Shown one piece after another: positions 1 through 7,809 of a DNA stretch of 64,000 nt. A program made the position numbers and the translations under genes. Where the stretch lies: contig DGCD01000003.1 in the NCBI GenBank assembly GCA_002384935.1, positions 1 through 64,000 of the forward strand, given 5' to 3'. The notes beneath the pieces were generated by a model. The model was given only the letters and a program-made list of their open reading frames with translations, was not told where the DNA came from and did no database searches. Numbering within the stretch: the first letter of the stretch is position 1; each line of letters begins with the position of its first letter. Source of the DNA: Pusillimonas sp. UBA3987 (GTDB lineage Bacteria; Pseudomonadota; Gammaproteobacteria; Burkholderiales; Burkholderiaceae_B).

Positions 1-10
1 TCTTATACCA

Positions 11-46
11 AAACGCCCCAACATCAAACATGTTGGGGCGTTTTAC
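11..46. terminator. Bidirectional hairpin terminator
   Basis: Perfect 13-bp arms at 11-23 and 31-43 enclose a 7-nt loop. A short T run follows on the plus strand (41-44) and another on the minus strand, so it can end both a rightward gene lying left of the window and the leftward hydrolase gene that stops at 82. The inverted repeat is read directly; termination is inferred. Confidence 0.85.
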
Positions 47-81
47 TTTGGAGACTCAGAAGCTTACGAAAAAAACGATAA

Positions 82-1074
82 TTAAGCTAAAGAATGAATC
101 ATTTCCGAGCTGTATTTTACGAATTGCGCAAACGTGGGTGTAATAGTGGACTCGGCACCTGACCAATTGGTAATGAAGCAGAAATTGACAGTGCGTGTTC
201 CGGGAATAACCATTTGGCCTGCAATGGTAAAGCAGTTGAAATCGTTCCAGATAATACTCCCTCCCTTACCATAACCCATAATGCCGTCGGGCGTTAAGGA
301 AGGAATGGCATTGGCCATGGCCGATATACGTTTGAATTCTTTCAAAGTGCTTTCATTTTTAAATAGCTTGCCGGAAAGAACATAGTCGTACCACGCGCGC
401 ATTTCCTCGGCGGTGCTCATCATGGTTTGATCGGGATTAATAGGATCGCGAATGGGGCCGAATGACTCGCCTTGTTCCATGGCTTGCATGCCCTCCCAGC
501 CCTCATCTTTGCCTGAAGGGGCGCCATTCAGATATGAAAACAAAACACGGGTGGAGTCGGGTATTTGAGTATGCTGTAATCCCAGCTTCTTTATTAATTC
601 CCGTACCCGTGCTGGGCCAACTTGCTTGATGGCCATATCGGTCGAGGTATTGTCACTATGGGCGATCATCATTTCGAGTACGTTACGCGCAGGGATGGTG
701 CCCTGCACGTCGACCAGTACATCGCCGCCGGGAGACCAGACTGCGGGGCCAACTTGAAGTCGTTCATCTTCGTCGAGTTTTCCAGTTTCCACATCCAGCA
801 GATACTGTCCCAAAATATATGTTTTAACCGCGCTCCCGACGAATAACGGCTTGGTACCCAGATGATCGAATCTGTAGGTGCTGTCGGGGTCATGAACGGT
901 CAGGCTAACCGATGACTGTCCAGGGTTAATTTGTGTAAAACCGTCCAGGGCCTGGCGAAATTCGTCATTGTCTTTTGGATTGCTTGTTGTATGTGCTTTG
1001 GCCGTCGTGGCGTGAAGAACAACCGGGGCTGACAGGCTGCCTGCCAGAAGTTTTAATGCGCTTCTGCGTTTCAT
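82..1074 (-). CDS. Class A beta-lactamase-like serine hydrolase, exported
   Basis: A 330-residue protein of the penicillin-binding / beta-lactamase fold. The three family motifs are visible: S81-x-x-K84 (nucleophile and base), S140-D141-N142, and K270-G-G. The start at 1074 is chosen because an AGGAGA ribosome site lies just upstream and the N-terminus then becomes an export signal beginning MKRRSALKLL, with a twin-arginine look and an A-x-A cleavage region near residue 27. I see no clear E-x-x-L-N omega-loop motif after SDN, so true class A hydrolysis is not certain; it could be a carboxypeptidase or another serine hydrolase. It is the last gene of the leftward cluster, 39 bp behind maf. No resistance phenotype can be inferred. 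Confidence 0.8.
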   Translation of the reverse strand: MKRRSALKLLAGSLSAPVVLHATTAKAHTTSNPKDNDEFRQALDGFTQINPGQSSVSLTVHDPDSTYRFDHLGTKPLFVGSAVKTYILGQYLLDVETGKLDEDERLQVGPAVWSPGGDVLVDVQGTIPARNVLEMMIAHSDNTSTDMAIKQVGPARVRELIKKLGLQHTQIPDSTRVLFSYLNGAPSGKDEGWEGMQAMEQGESFGPIRDPINPDQTMMSTAEEMRAWYDYVLSGKLFKNESTLKEFKRISAMANAIPSLTPDGIMGYGKGGSIIWNDFNCFTIAGQMVIPGTRTVNFCFITNWSGAESTITPTFAQFVKYSSEMIHSLA

Positions 1075-1113
1075 AAAGGTCTCCTCTGGAAAAGTTAAAT
1101 GCTGCATATACGC

Positions 1114-1719
1114 TTAAACGGCTTGTGATTTGTTCATTTTTTTCAGGAGTTGTCCGGTTTCGTAGATAGGTAAACCGACAACGCCACTGTAGCTGCCGCT
1201 GATATGTTCTATGAACCACGACGCTTTACCCTGTATGCCATATGCACCGGCTTTGCCCCATGGTTCGTCGGTTTTGCAGTATGTTTCTATATCTTGCCGA
1301 TCAAGACGAGCAAACCTTACGGCAGTAGTACTTAGAGTATCGATGCGTTGTTCGTTGAACGCCAATGTGACGGCGGTATAAACCTGATGCGTGCGGCCGG
1401 ACAGTTCAGCCAGCATCTGCCTGGCCTGTTCGTATGAGTCTGGTTTGCCCAGAATGGACTTGTTCAGTGCAACGGTGGTATCCGCGCTAAGAACAGGCAG
1501 CACCGGCAGGGATTGACGTTTTATCCAGGCCAGGGCCCGATCGGATTTTTCCCGGGCAGTACGCATTACGTAACGCTCTGGTGGTTCGCCTGCCAGCCGC
1601 GGCTCATCTTCGCCAGGTGGTGGTGGTGTAATGAGGATGCGGTGCCTGACACCCATTTTGGTCAATATTTCGTGTCGTCTTGGACTGGCCGAGGCAAGAT
1701 AGATTTCGGTTTCAAACAT
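1114..1719 (-). CDS. maf: Maf-family nucleotide pyrophosphatase
   Basis: A 201-residue Maf/YhdE-type protein. These enzymes hydrolyse non-canonical or modified nucleoside triphosphates to the monophosphate. Visible signatures are the N-terminal LASASPRRHEIL loop, the LSADTTVAL segment holding the metal-binding Asp, and a C-terminal GAYGIQGKA segment typical of the family. An upstream extension in the same frame exists, but the methionine at 1719 aligns with the family N-terminus and starts one base after the pyruvate kinase stop codon, suggesting translational coupling. Maf genes are often found beside nadD-rsfS-rlmH in betaproteobacteria; here pyk sits between rlmH and maf. Confidence 0.9.
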   Translation of the reverse strand: MFETEIYLASASPRRHEILTKMGVRHRILITPPPPGEDEPRLAGEPPERYVMRTAREKSDRALAWIKRQSLPVLPVLSADTTVALNKSILGKPDSYEQARQMLAELSGRTHQVYTAVTLAFNEQRIDTLSTTAVRFARLDRQDIETYCKTDEPWGKAGAYGIQGKASWFIEHISGSYSGVVGLPIYETGQLLKKMNKSQAV

Positions 1720-1720
1720 A

Positions 1721-3157
1721 TTATTCGGCGCAGACGATGCGTAACGTGTTGGTTCCGCCGTCCAGGTTCGTGTCACCACGGGTAATAATGACCCATTCGC
1801 CTGTATTCAGCTGGCCGCTCTCGACCAGGGCAGCCACAGCAGATGCGCCGATTTGTTCGCGATTCATGCTGCGCGTATCGAAAGGCAAAGCATAAACGCC
1901 CCTGAACAGGGCCACCCGACGCTCTGTGGCCGGATGTGATGTATAGCAGTAGATCGGCACCCCGGAGCGGATACGCGACATGATCAAAGGGGTATGACCG
2001 CTTTCCGTAAGGCTGACAATCGCTTTAATGCCATGGAAATGGTTGGCCGCATACATTGCCGACAAAGCAATGGTTTCGTCGCAGCGTGTAAAAGATTCAC
2101 CCAGTCGGTGCTGGGATTTCGTGGTGCCGGGCTCCTGCTCTGCACCCAGGCACACCCGTACCATGGCTTTAACGGCTTCAACCGGGTAGCGTCCCGATGC
2201 GCTTTCTGCCGATAGCATGACAGCGTCGGTGTAGTCGAGTACTGCATTGGCGACATCGGACACCTCGGCACGTGTGGGCAATGGGCTGCTCACCATTGAC
2301 TCCATCATCTGCGTGGCGGTAATAACCAATTTGTTGTGTGTCCGGGCGTGCAGGATAATCCGCTTTTGTATGCCGGCAAGACGGGCGTCGCCGACCTCCA
2401 CACCCAGATCCCCACGGGCCACCATCACCCCATCGCTGGCCATGATCAGTTCATCGAGCGCATTATCATCGATAACCGCTTCGGCGCGTTCTATCTTGGC
2501 AATAATCCAGGCCTTGCTGCCTGCCGCTTCAAGCAGGTGCCGCGCTTCTTCGATATCGCTGCCCTGGCGCGGGAATGATACGGCTACGTAATCAAGCTCC
2601 AGTTCGGCCATGGTCCGGATGTCGGCCTTGTCTTTGTCAGTGAGGCTGGGAGCCGATATTCCGCCGCCGCGCCGGTTGATACCTTTATTGTTCGACAGCG
2701 GACCGCCTTGAGTGACCGTGGTGTGCACAGCCTGGTCGTCTACCTGATTTACCTCAAGGACAACGCGGCCATCGTCTAACAAAAGTTCGTCGCCCGGCTT
2801 ACAGTCGTGAATGAGCGAAGGGTAATCGATGCCGACAATGTTTTCATTGCCATTGTCCAGCGGGTGGGCGTTCGACAGCGTGAAAGGCCGACCGGCCATG
2901 AGTTCAACCTGACTATTGGCGAAGCGGGCGATGCGAATTTTGGGCCCTTGCAGGTCGCCCATGATTGCAATGTATTTCTTATGTTTGCTTGCCAGGGTCC
3001 GAATGATTTGCGTGCGCTCACGATGATCGTCGGCGCTGCCGTGGGAAAAATTCAACCGGGCAACGTCCACGCCCGCGAGAATCAGTTTTTCAATGATTTC
3101 CGGGCTGGAACTGGCGGGCCCGAGGGTCGCAACAATTTTCGTGCGTCGTTTCTGCAT
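1721..3157 (-). CDS. pyk: Pyruvate kinase
   Basis: A 478-residue pyruvate kinase, which converts phosphoenolpyruvate and ADP to pyruvate and ATP in the last step of glycolysis. It begins with RRTKIVATLGPASS, carries the MVARGDLGVEV metal/substrate loop and the ITATQMMESM stretch, and has the C-terminal alpha/beta domain found in allosteric bacterial enzymes. Length matches the family. It begins 29 bp behind rlmH and runs directly into maf, so it is probably co-transcribed with that cluster. A long open frame on the opposite strand inside the gene has no family resemblance and is not annotated. Confidence 0.95.
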   Translation of the reverse strand: MQKRRTKIVATLGPASSSPEIIEKLILAGVDVARLNFSHGSADDHRERTQIIRTLASKHKKYIAIMGDLQGPKIRIARFANSQVELMAGRPFTLSNAHPLDNGNENIVGIDYPSLIHDCKPGDELLLDDGRVVLEVNQVDDQAVHTTVTQGGPLSNNKGINRRGGGISAPSLTDKDKADIRTMAELELDYVAVSFPRQGSDIEEARHLLEAAGSKAWIIAKIERAEAVIDDNALDELIMASDGVMVARGDLGVEVGDARLAGIQKRIILHARTHNKLVITATQMMESMVSSPLPTRAEVSDVANAVLDYTDAVMLSAESASGRYPVEAVKAMVRVCLGAEQEPGTTKSQHRLGESFTRCDETIALSAMYAANHFHGIKAIVSLTESGHTPLIMSRIRSGVPIYCYTSHPATERRVALFRGVYALPFDTRSMNREQIGASAVAALVESGQLNTGEWVIITRGDTNLDGGTNTLRIVCAE

Positions 3158-3186
3158 GAAGACAACCCCCTAATAACTGAACTGAA

Positions 3187-3657
3187 TCAGGCCCGATGGT
3201 ATGGGTGGTTGGTATTGATGGCCCAGGCCCGATACAGTTGCTCGGCCAATACCACTCTGACCATTGGGTGCGGTAACGTTAATGACGAGAGTCGCATAAG
3301 ACTATCACAACGTTGTTTCAAGCTGGGGTCCAGGCCGTCAGGCCCACCGATAAGGAAAACAACATCACGGCCGCTACCGCGCCATTTCTCGAGTTCAACA
3401 GCAAGCCTTGCGGTGGTGAAGTCGCGCCCTGTTTCATCCAGCGCAATATACAAGGCGTTGGTGGGCAGGGCGGTAGTAATTCGACTCGCTTCAGCCTGCA
3501 TCAGTTGGGCCGGTGACTTCCCGCTTGTCCGCGGCTCGGGCTTGATTTCTTTTAGTTCAAGCGAGCAGTCGGGCGGGAGGCGTTTCGCGTAATCATGCCA
3601 GGCGTCGCTAACCCATTGGGGCATGCGCGTGCCGACCGCAATCACCCACAGTTTCAT
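3187..3657 (-). CDS. rlmH: 23S rRNA pseudouridine-1915 N3-methyltransferase RlmH
   Basis: A 156-residue SPOUT methyltransferase that methylates pseudouridine 1915 in helix 69 of 23S rRNA, using S-adenosylmethionine, on the assembled 70S ribosome. It starts MKLWVIAVGTRMPQWV and contains the knot signature FLIGGPDGLDP followed by LSSLTLPHPMVRVVLAEQLYRA, both diagnostic. The start at 3657 gives the usual family length and overlaps the rsfS stop by four bases (ATGA type), so the long in-frame N-terminal extension is not used. It belongs with rsfS and nadD, a very common bacterial trio. Confidence 0.95.
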   Translation of the reverse strand: MKLWVIAVGTRMPQWVSDAWHDYAKRLPPDCSLELKEIKPEPRTSGKSPAQLMQAEASRITTALPTNALYIALDETGRDFTTARLAVELEKWRGSGRDVVFLIGGPDGLDPSLKQRCDSLMRLSSLTLPHPMVRVVLAEQLYRAWAINTNHPYHRA

Positions 3658-4052
3658 GTGTCGGGCAACTCGTCTTCGTACACAGTGGTGGCAGTGGGCG
3701 TGGATTGTGGCAGCAGTTTGACCCGCACGGGTTTGCCGCCCCAAATTTCCTCCAGGTTGTAGTAGCGCCGAATTTCCGGCTGCATGCAATGGATGACAAT
3801 ATCGCCCAAGTCGAGCAATACCCACTCCCCGGTATCCTGGCCCTCGTACGCAACAATGGGAATTTTTTGTTCACGTGCCGCGTCGGCGACGCTGGCTGCC
3901 AAGGCGCGGGTCTGACGGTTTGATGTGCCGGTAACCAGCACCACGCGGTCGAACATTGCGGTGATTTCCGTGGTGTTGAAGACTTTTATATCTTGTGCCT
4001 TGACGTTTTCAAGCGCGTCAATGACAAGGCGTTGCAATTGCTGAATATTCAT
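3654..4052 (-). CDS. rsfS: Ribosomal silencing factor RsfS
   Basis: A 132-residue RsfS/YbeB/Iojap protein. The family binds ribosomal protein L14 and blocks joining of the subunits, lowering translation in poor nutrient conditions. The core reads LVTGTSNRQTRALA, then VAYEGQDTGEWVLLDLGDIVIHCM, which is the conserved heart of the family. A GGAGG-type ribosome site lies just before the start at 4052. It overlaps rlmH by four bases and lies 35 bp behind nadD. Confidence 0.95.
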   Translation of the reverse strand: MNIQQLQRLVIDALENVKAQDIKVFNTTEITAMFDRVVLVTGTSNRQTRALAASVADAAREQKIPIVAYEGQDTGEWVLLDLGDIVIHCMQPEIRRYYNLEEIWGGKPVRVKLLPQSTPTATTVYEDELPDT

Positions 4053-4087
4053 GTAGGAGGGAATCAGGAGGCCACGGGCAAATGTGG

Positions 4088-4684
4088 CTAGGTTTGGTAT
4101 AGGTGATGTTCCTGAATGTAATCAAGAACGTTTTGATCAAGCATGTCTTGCACCGGTTGTCCGTGGGCAAGGCGCTCCCGGACTTCGGTTGCGGCGATGG
4201 CCATGGGCTCGAAAGGAAGCGATATAAGTGGCTTTTTCAGTGCTTCAAGCATTTTCTCCAATGGCTCGGGTGCAACAGGTTCGGTGCCGGGTCGATTGGC
4301 GACAACCAGATGGACATAGGCAAGGATGTCTTCCCAGCGATGCCATGTACAAAAATTCTGTAATTGGTCAGTACCCAGAATCCAAAAATATTGTGCGGTT
4401 TTAGGCAGGCCTTCCAAGGTATCGATAGTGTACGTTTTGCCGCCGCGGTCCACTTCAACCGAGTTCAGGGTCAGAAACGGATACGACGCAATGGCCAGAT
4501 CCAGGATTTTCATGCGGTGTCGACGACTTGCTTTCAAAGCGGTTCGCTGCCAGGGGTCGGCAGCGGGGATAAGCTGCACTTCGTCAAGCGCAAGATGCTT
4601 TCTGGCCGTCTCGGCCAGGACAATATGGGCGCGGTGTACGGGGTCAAAGCTGCCGCCGAGAAGTCCGATTTTTTTTAAATCCAT
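4088..4684 (-). CDS. nadD: Nicotinate-nucleotide adenylyltransferase
   Basis: A 198-residue NadD. It adenylylates nicotinate mononucleotide with ATP to form deamido-NAD in NAD synthesis. The N-terminal GGSFDPVHRAHI motif is the nucleotidyltransferase phosphate-binding site, and the C-terminal part (ISLPFEPMAIAATEVRERL) corresponds to the second conserved I-S-x-T/S-x-x-R region, here altered to IAATEVRERL. The start overlaps the end of hemF by 10 bases, suggesting coupled translation. Confidence 0.93.
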   Translation of the reverse strand: MDLKKIGLLGGSFDPVHRAHIVLAETARKHLALDEVQLIPAADPWQRTALKASRRHRMKILDLAIASYPFLTLNSVEVDRGGKTYTIDTLEGLPKTAQYFWILGTDQLQNFCTWHRWEDILAYVHLVVANRPGTEPVAPEPLEKMLEALKKPLISLPFEPMAIAATEVRERLAHGQPVQDMLDQNVLDYIQEHHLYQT

Positions 4685-5583
4685 TCGCGAGGTGTCAAAA
4701 ATTCTGCCAGTTTCTCTTCCGGTGTACCGGGCTCGGGAGACCAGTTATATCGCCACGTGGCCAGGGGAGGCATCGATAGCAAAATTGACTCGGTCCTTCC
4801 CCCCGACTGTAAACCAAATAGGGTACCGCGGTCGAATACCAGGTTGAATTCGACATAACGTCCTCGGCGATACGCCTGGAAATCGCGCTCGCGCTCGCCG
4901 TATTCCATGTGCCGTCGTTTCTCGACGATGGGCATATAGGCGTCAAGAAAGCAGTTTCCCACAGATTTCACCAGCGCAAAACTGTTTTCGAATCCATCAT
5001 CGTTCAAGTCGTCGAAGAAAATACCGCCAATGCCACGTGTTTCTTTTCTATGCTTTAGGTAAAAATACTGGTCGCACCAGTTTTTATAGGCGGGATATTT
5101 TTCCGGGCCGAAAGGTGCAAGTGCATTTGCACATGTCTGGTGAAAGTGGCGGGCATCCTCTTCAAACGGGTAGTAAGGCGTGAGGTCGAGCCCGCCGCCA
5201 AACCAGAAAACGTCTTCTTCTTTGCTGTTGTCCGGTGCGCGTGCCACGAACAGTCGCACATTCATGTGGCAGGTGGGAATATAGGGGTTGCGCGGGTGCA
5301 ACACCAGTGAAACGCCCATTGCCTCCCATGCGCGCCCGGCCAGTTCGGGTCGATGTGCGCTGGCCGTCGGGGGTAGGGTTTTACCTTGCACATGGCTGAA
5401 CAAGACCCCGGCCCGTTCCAGCAGTTGACCCTTCTCGAGCATTCGGGAGATGCCACCGCCACCTTCTTCACGTGTCCAGCGGTCGGTTTGGAACGCGTCG
5501 CCGCCAGCCTTTTCCAGGCGCGTCACAATGCGCGCCTGCAAATCGAGAAAATAGTCGTAGGCGGAGGAAATAGGCACTGCCAT
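4675..5583 (-). CDS. hemF: Oxygen-dependent coproporphyrinogen III oxidase
   Basis: A 302-residue HemF, which oxidatively decarboxylates coproporphyrinogen III to protoporphyrinogen IX using O2 in haem synthesis. Family signatures present include RNPYIPTCHMNVRLF, GGGLDLTPYYPFEEDA and GIGGIFFDDLN. The start at 5583 is preceded by GAGGACC and fits the family length (E. coli is about 299 residues); an in-frame upstream extension overlaps purD and is rejected. Use of the O2-dependent enzyme fits an aerobic lifestyle, though an anaerobic HemN elsewhere cannot be excluded. Confidence 0.95.
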   Translation of the reverse strand: MAVPISSAYDYFLDLQARIVTRLEKAGGDAFQTDRWTREEGGGGISRMLEKGQLLERAGVLFSHVQGKTLPPTASAHRPELAGRAWEAMGVSLVLHPRNPYIPTCHMNVRLFVARAPDNSKEEDVFWFGGGLDLTPYYPFEEDARHFHQTCANALAPFGPEKYPAYKNWCDQYFYLKHRKETRGIGGIFFDDLNDDGFENSFALVKSVGNCFLDAYMPIVEKRRHMEYGERERDFQAYRRGRYVEFNLVFDRGTLFGLQSGGRTESILLSMPPLATWRYNWSPEPGTPEEKLAEFLTPREWI

Positions 5584-5602
5584 GGTAGGTCCTCGGGGCG
5601 AC

Positions 5603-6892
5603 TTAGTGAGTGTCGGTTGGAATGGCGCGCCAGCCGATATCACTGCGATATTGGCGGCCATCAAAATGGGTTTGCTGAACTGCCTGGTAAGCGGCATCCT
5701 GGGCCCGTTTAACGGATTCACCCAGTGCCGTTACACAAAGCACGCGCCCACCCGCTGTTTTCAGTACGTCATCTTCCAGTTTGGTGCCGGCATGGAATAC
5801 GACGCACTCGTCGGTGTTTTCGGGCAAGTCACTGATGATATCCCCGGTACGTGGGGTGGCCGGGTAGTTATGCGCCGCAATGACTACACCCAGTGCCGTG
5901 CGCCGATCCCATTCCAGCTCAGCCTGGTCGAGTGAGCCATTCACGGCGTGTTCGAACACGCTGGCCAGGTCACTTTTCACCCGCATCATAATCGGCTGGG
6001 TCTCGGGATCACCCATGCGGCAATTAAACTCCAGCACTTTGATAGTGCGATCGGCGTCTGCGCCGGGGCCAATCATGAGCCCTGCGTAAAGAAAACCGGC
6101 GTAGGGAATGCCGTCTTTGGCCATGCCTTGAAGGGTGGGGTGAATCACTTCGCGCATGATCCGGTTGTGCAAGGCCGGCGTAATGATGGGAGCCGGTGAG
6201 TAGGCACCCATACCACCTGTGTTGGGGCCTTCATCGTTGTCTTTAAGACGTTTATGGTCTTGGCTGGTGGCCATCGCCAGGACCTGCTGGTTGTCGCACA
6301 TAACGATAAAGCTGGCCTCTTCGCCTTCCAGGCACTCTTCTATAACGACGCGGGCACCTGCCGCACCGAGTGAGCCATCACCCAGCATACGCTCGACGGC
6401 ATCCAGCGCTTCTTCTTCACTTTTTGCGACCACGACGCCTTTTCCGGCCGCCAGCCCGTCGGCTTTGACCACAATAGGAGCGCCCTGGGCTTTGATATAA
6501 GCCTTGGCTGCTTCAGGGTCGGAGAAGGTCTTATAGGCGGCGGTAGGGATCTTGTGCCGGAGCATGAATGCCTTGGCGTAGTCTTTCGAGCTTTCCAGTT
6601 GGGCGGCTTTTTGGGTCGGGCCAAATATCTTCAGGCCGGCTTTGCGAAAAGCGTCGACAATACCCTCGGCCAGCGGGGCCTCCGGGCCCACAATGGTGTA
6701 AGCGATATTTTCTTCTTCTGCGAAGGCAATAAGTGAATCCACGTTTGTGTACGGAACGTTTTCAACCAGTTCGGCCGAGGCGGTGCCACCGTTCCCGGGT
6801 GCGACAAAAACGCGTTGCACTCTAGGTGATTTTGACAAACGCCAGGCGATCGCGTGTTCGCGGCCACCGCTACCAATAACAAGAAGTTTCAT
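5603..6892 (-). CDS. purD: Phosphoribosylamine-glycine ligase (GAR synthetase)
   Basis: A 429-residue PurD of the ATP-grasp superfamily. It joins glycine to 5-phosphoribosylamine in the second step of purine synthesis. It begins MKLLVIGSGGREHAIAWRL and contains the ATP-grasp lysine segment IVVKADGLAAGKGVVVA and the metal-binding LEFNCRMGDPETQ near the C-terminus. Full family length. An AAGAAGGAG ribosome site precedes the start. It lies between yebC and hemF in the leftward cluster. Confidence 0.96.
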   Translation of the reverse strand: MKLLVIGSGGREHAIAWRLSKSPRVQRVFVAPGNGGTASAELVENVPYTNVDSLIAFAEEENIAYTIVGPEAPLAEGIVDAFRKAGLKIFGPTQKAAQLESSKDYAKAFMLRHKIPTAAYKTFSDPEAAKAYIKAQGAPIVVKADGLAAGKGVVVAKSEEEALDAVERMLGDGSLGAAGARVVIEECLEGEEASFIVMCDNQQVLAMATSQDHKRLKDNDEGPNTGGMGAYSPAPIITPALHNRIMREVIHPTLQGMAKDGIPYAGFLYAGLMIGPGADADRTIKVLEFNCRMGDPETQPIMMRVKSDLASVFEHAVNGSLDQAELEWDRRTALGVVIAAHNYPATPRTGDIISDLPENTDECVVFHAGTKLEDDVLKTAGGRVLCVTALGESVKRAQDAAYQAVQQTHFDGRQYRSDIGWRAIPTDTH

Positions 6893-6943
6893 AAGAAGGA
6901 GTCTAAAGTGAGTAAGCGGTAATAAGGAAAACGGCCTGTTGAC

Positions 6944-7678
6944 TCAGGCATCTGTTTCATTAAACACGGCAGTGGTGTATACGTGCTGGACATCATCGAG
7001 ACCTTCGAGCATGTCGATCATTTTTTGCATTTTTTCAGCGTCGTCGCCGGTCAGCTCGACTTCGTTGAGCGGCTTCATGATAATTTCCTGCCATTCGGGC
7101 TCAAGCTGGGCTTCGTGAAAGGCGTTTTTTACAGCGGCGTAGTCGCTGGGCTCGCAAATCACTTCGATCATGCCGTCAGCATCGGTTTCAATGTCATGCG
7201 CGCCTGCTTCCAGCCCGATTTCCATGACTTTTTCCTCGGACGTGCCGGGAGCGAAAAGAAATTGACCGCAATGCTGGAACATGAATGTCACCGACCCATC
7301 CTGACCCAAATTGCCGCCATGTTTTGAAAGCGCATGACGCACCTCGGCGACCGTGCGCATGCGGTTATCGGTCATACAGTCGACAATCACAGCAGCCCCG
7401 TTGACGCCATAACCTTCGTAGCGGATTTCTTCGTAGTTTGAGTCGTCTGCACCGCCAGCGCCTCGCGTAATGGCGCGCTGGACGTTGTCTTTCGGCATGT
7501 TCGCCGCAGTAGCCTTATCCCAGGCAAGACGTAAACGTGGATTGCTGTCGGGATCGGGGCCGCCCATGCGTGCGGCCACCGTGATTTCACGAATGATCTT
7601 GGTCCAGATTTTGCCCCGTTTTGCGTCTTGACGACCTTTTCGGTGCTGAATATTTGCCCATTTACTGTGTCCGGCCAT
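6944..7678 (-). CDS. yebC: YebC/TACO1-family protein
   Basis: A 244-residue YebC-family protein, starting with the family signature MAGHSKWANIQHRKGRQDAKR. Members have been described as transcriptional regulators and, more recently, as factors helping ribosomes through difficult stretches such as proline runs; which role applies here cannot be told from sequence. The start at 7678 is set by the conserved N-terminus, and the in-frame extension upstream is dropped. It is the first gene of the leftward cluster and diverges from the HerA-like ATPase gene, so 7679-7809 must hold both promoters. Confidence 0.92.
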   Translation of the reverse strand: MAGHSKWANIQHRKGRQDAKRGKIWTKIIREITVAARMGGPDPDSNPRLRLAWDKATAANMPKDNVQRAITRGAGGADDSNYEEIRYEGYGVNGAAVIVDCMTDNRMRTVAEVRHALSKHGGNLGQDGSVTFMFQHCGQFLFAPGTSEEKVMEIGLEAGAHDIETDADGMIEVICEPSDYAAVKNAFHEAQLEPEWQEIIMKPLNEVELTGDDAEKMQKMIDMLEGLDDVQHVYTTAVFNETDA

Positions 7679-7809
7679 ATGCGTGATCTGTTTTCTGTAT
7701 AAAGTAAAGAGAATGATTTTAACGCGTGCTGGCAAGCGCGCCGATATTAAACTGATGAAATGCGCTTTATTATGCGCGTCTCTGTCTTGAATTGCTTCCA
7801 GGAGCTTTT

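Noticed and set aside
2807..3592. Long open frame on the plus strand opposite pyk and rlmH (261 codons)
   Set aside because: It overlaps two well-recognised genes, has no ribosome site and no family resemblance.
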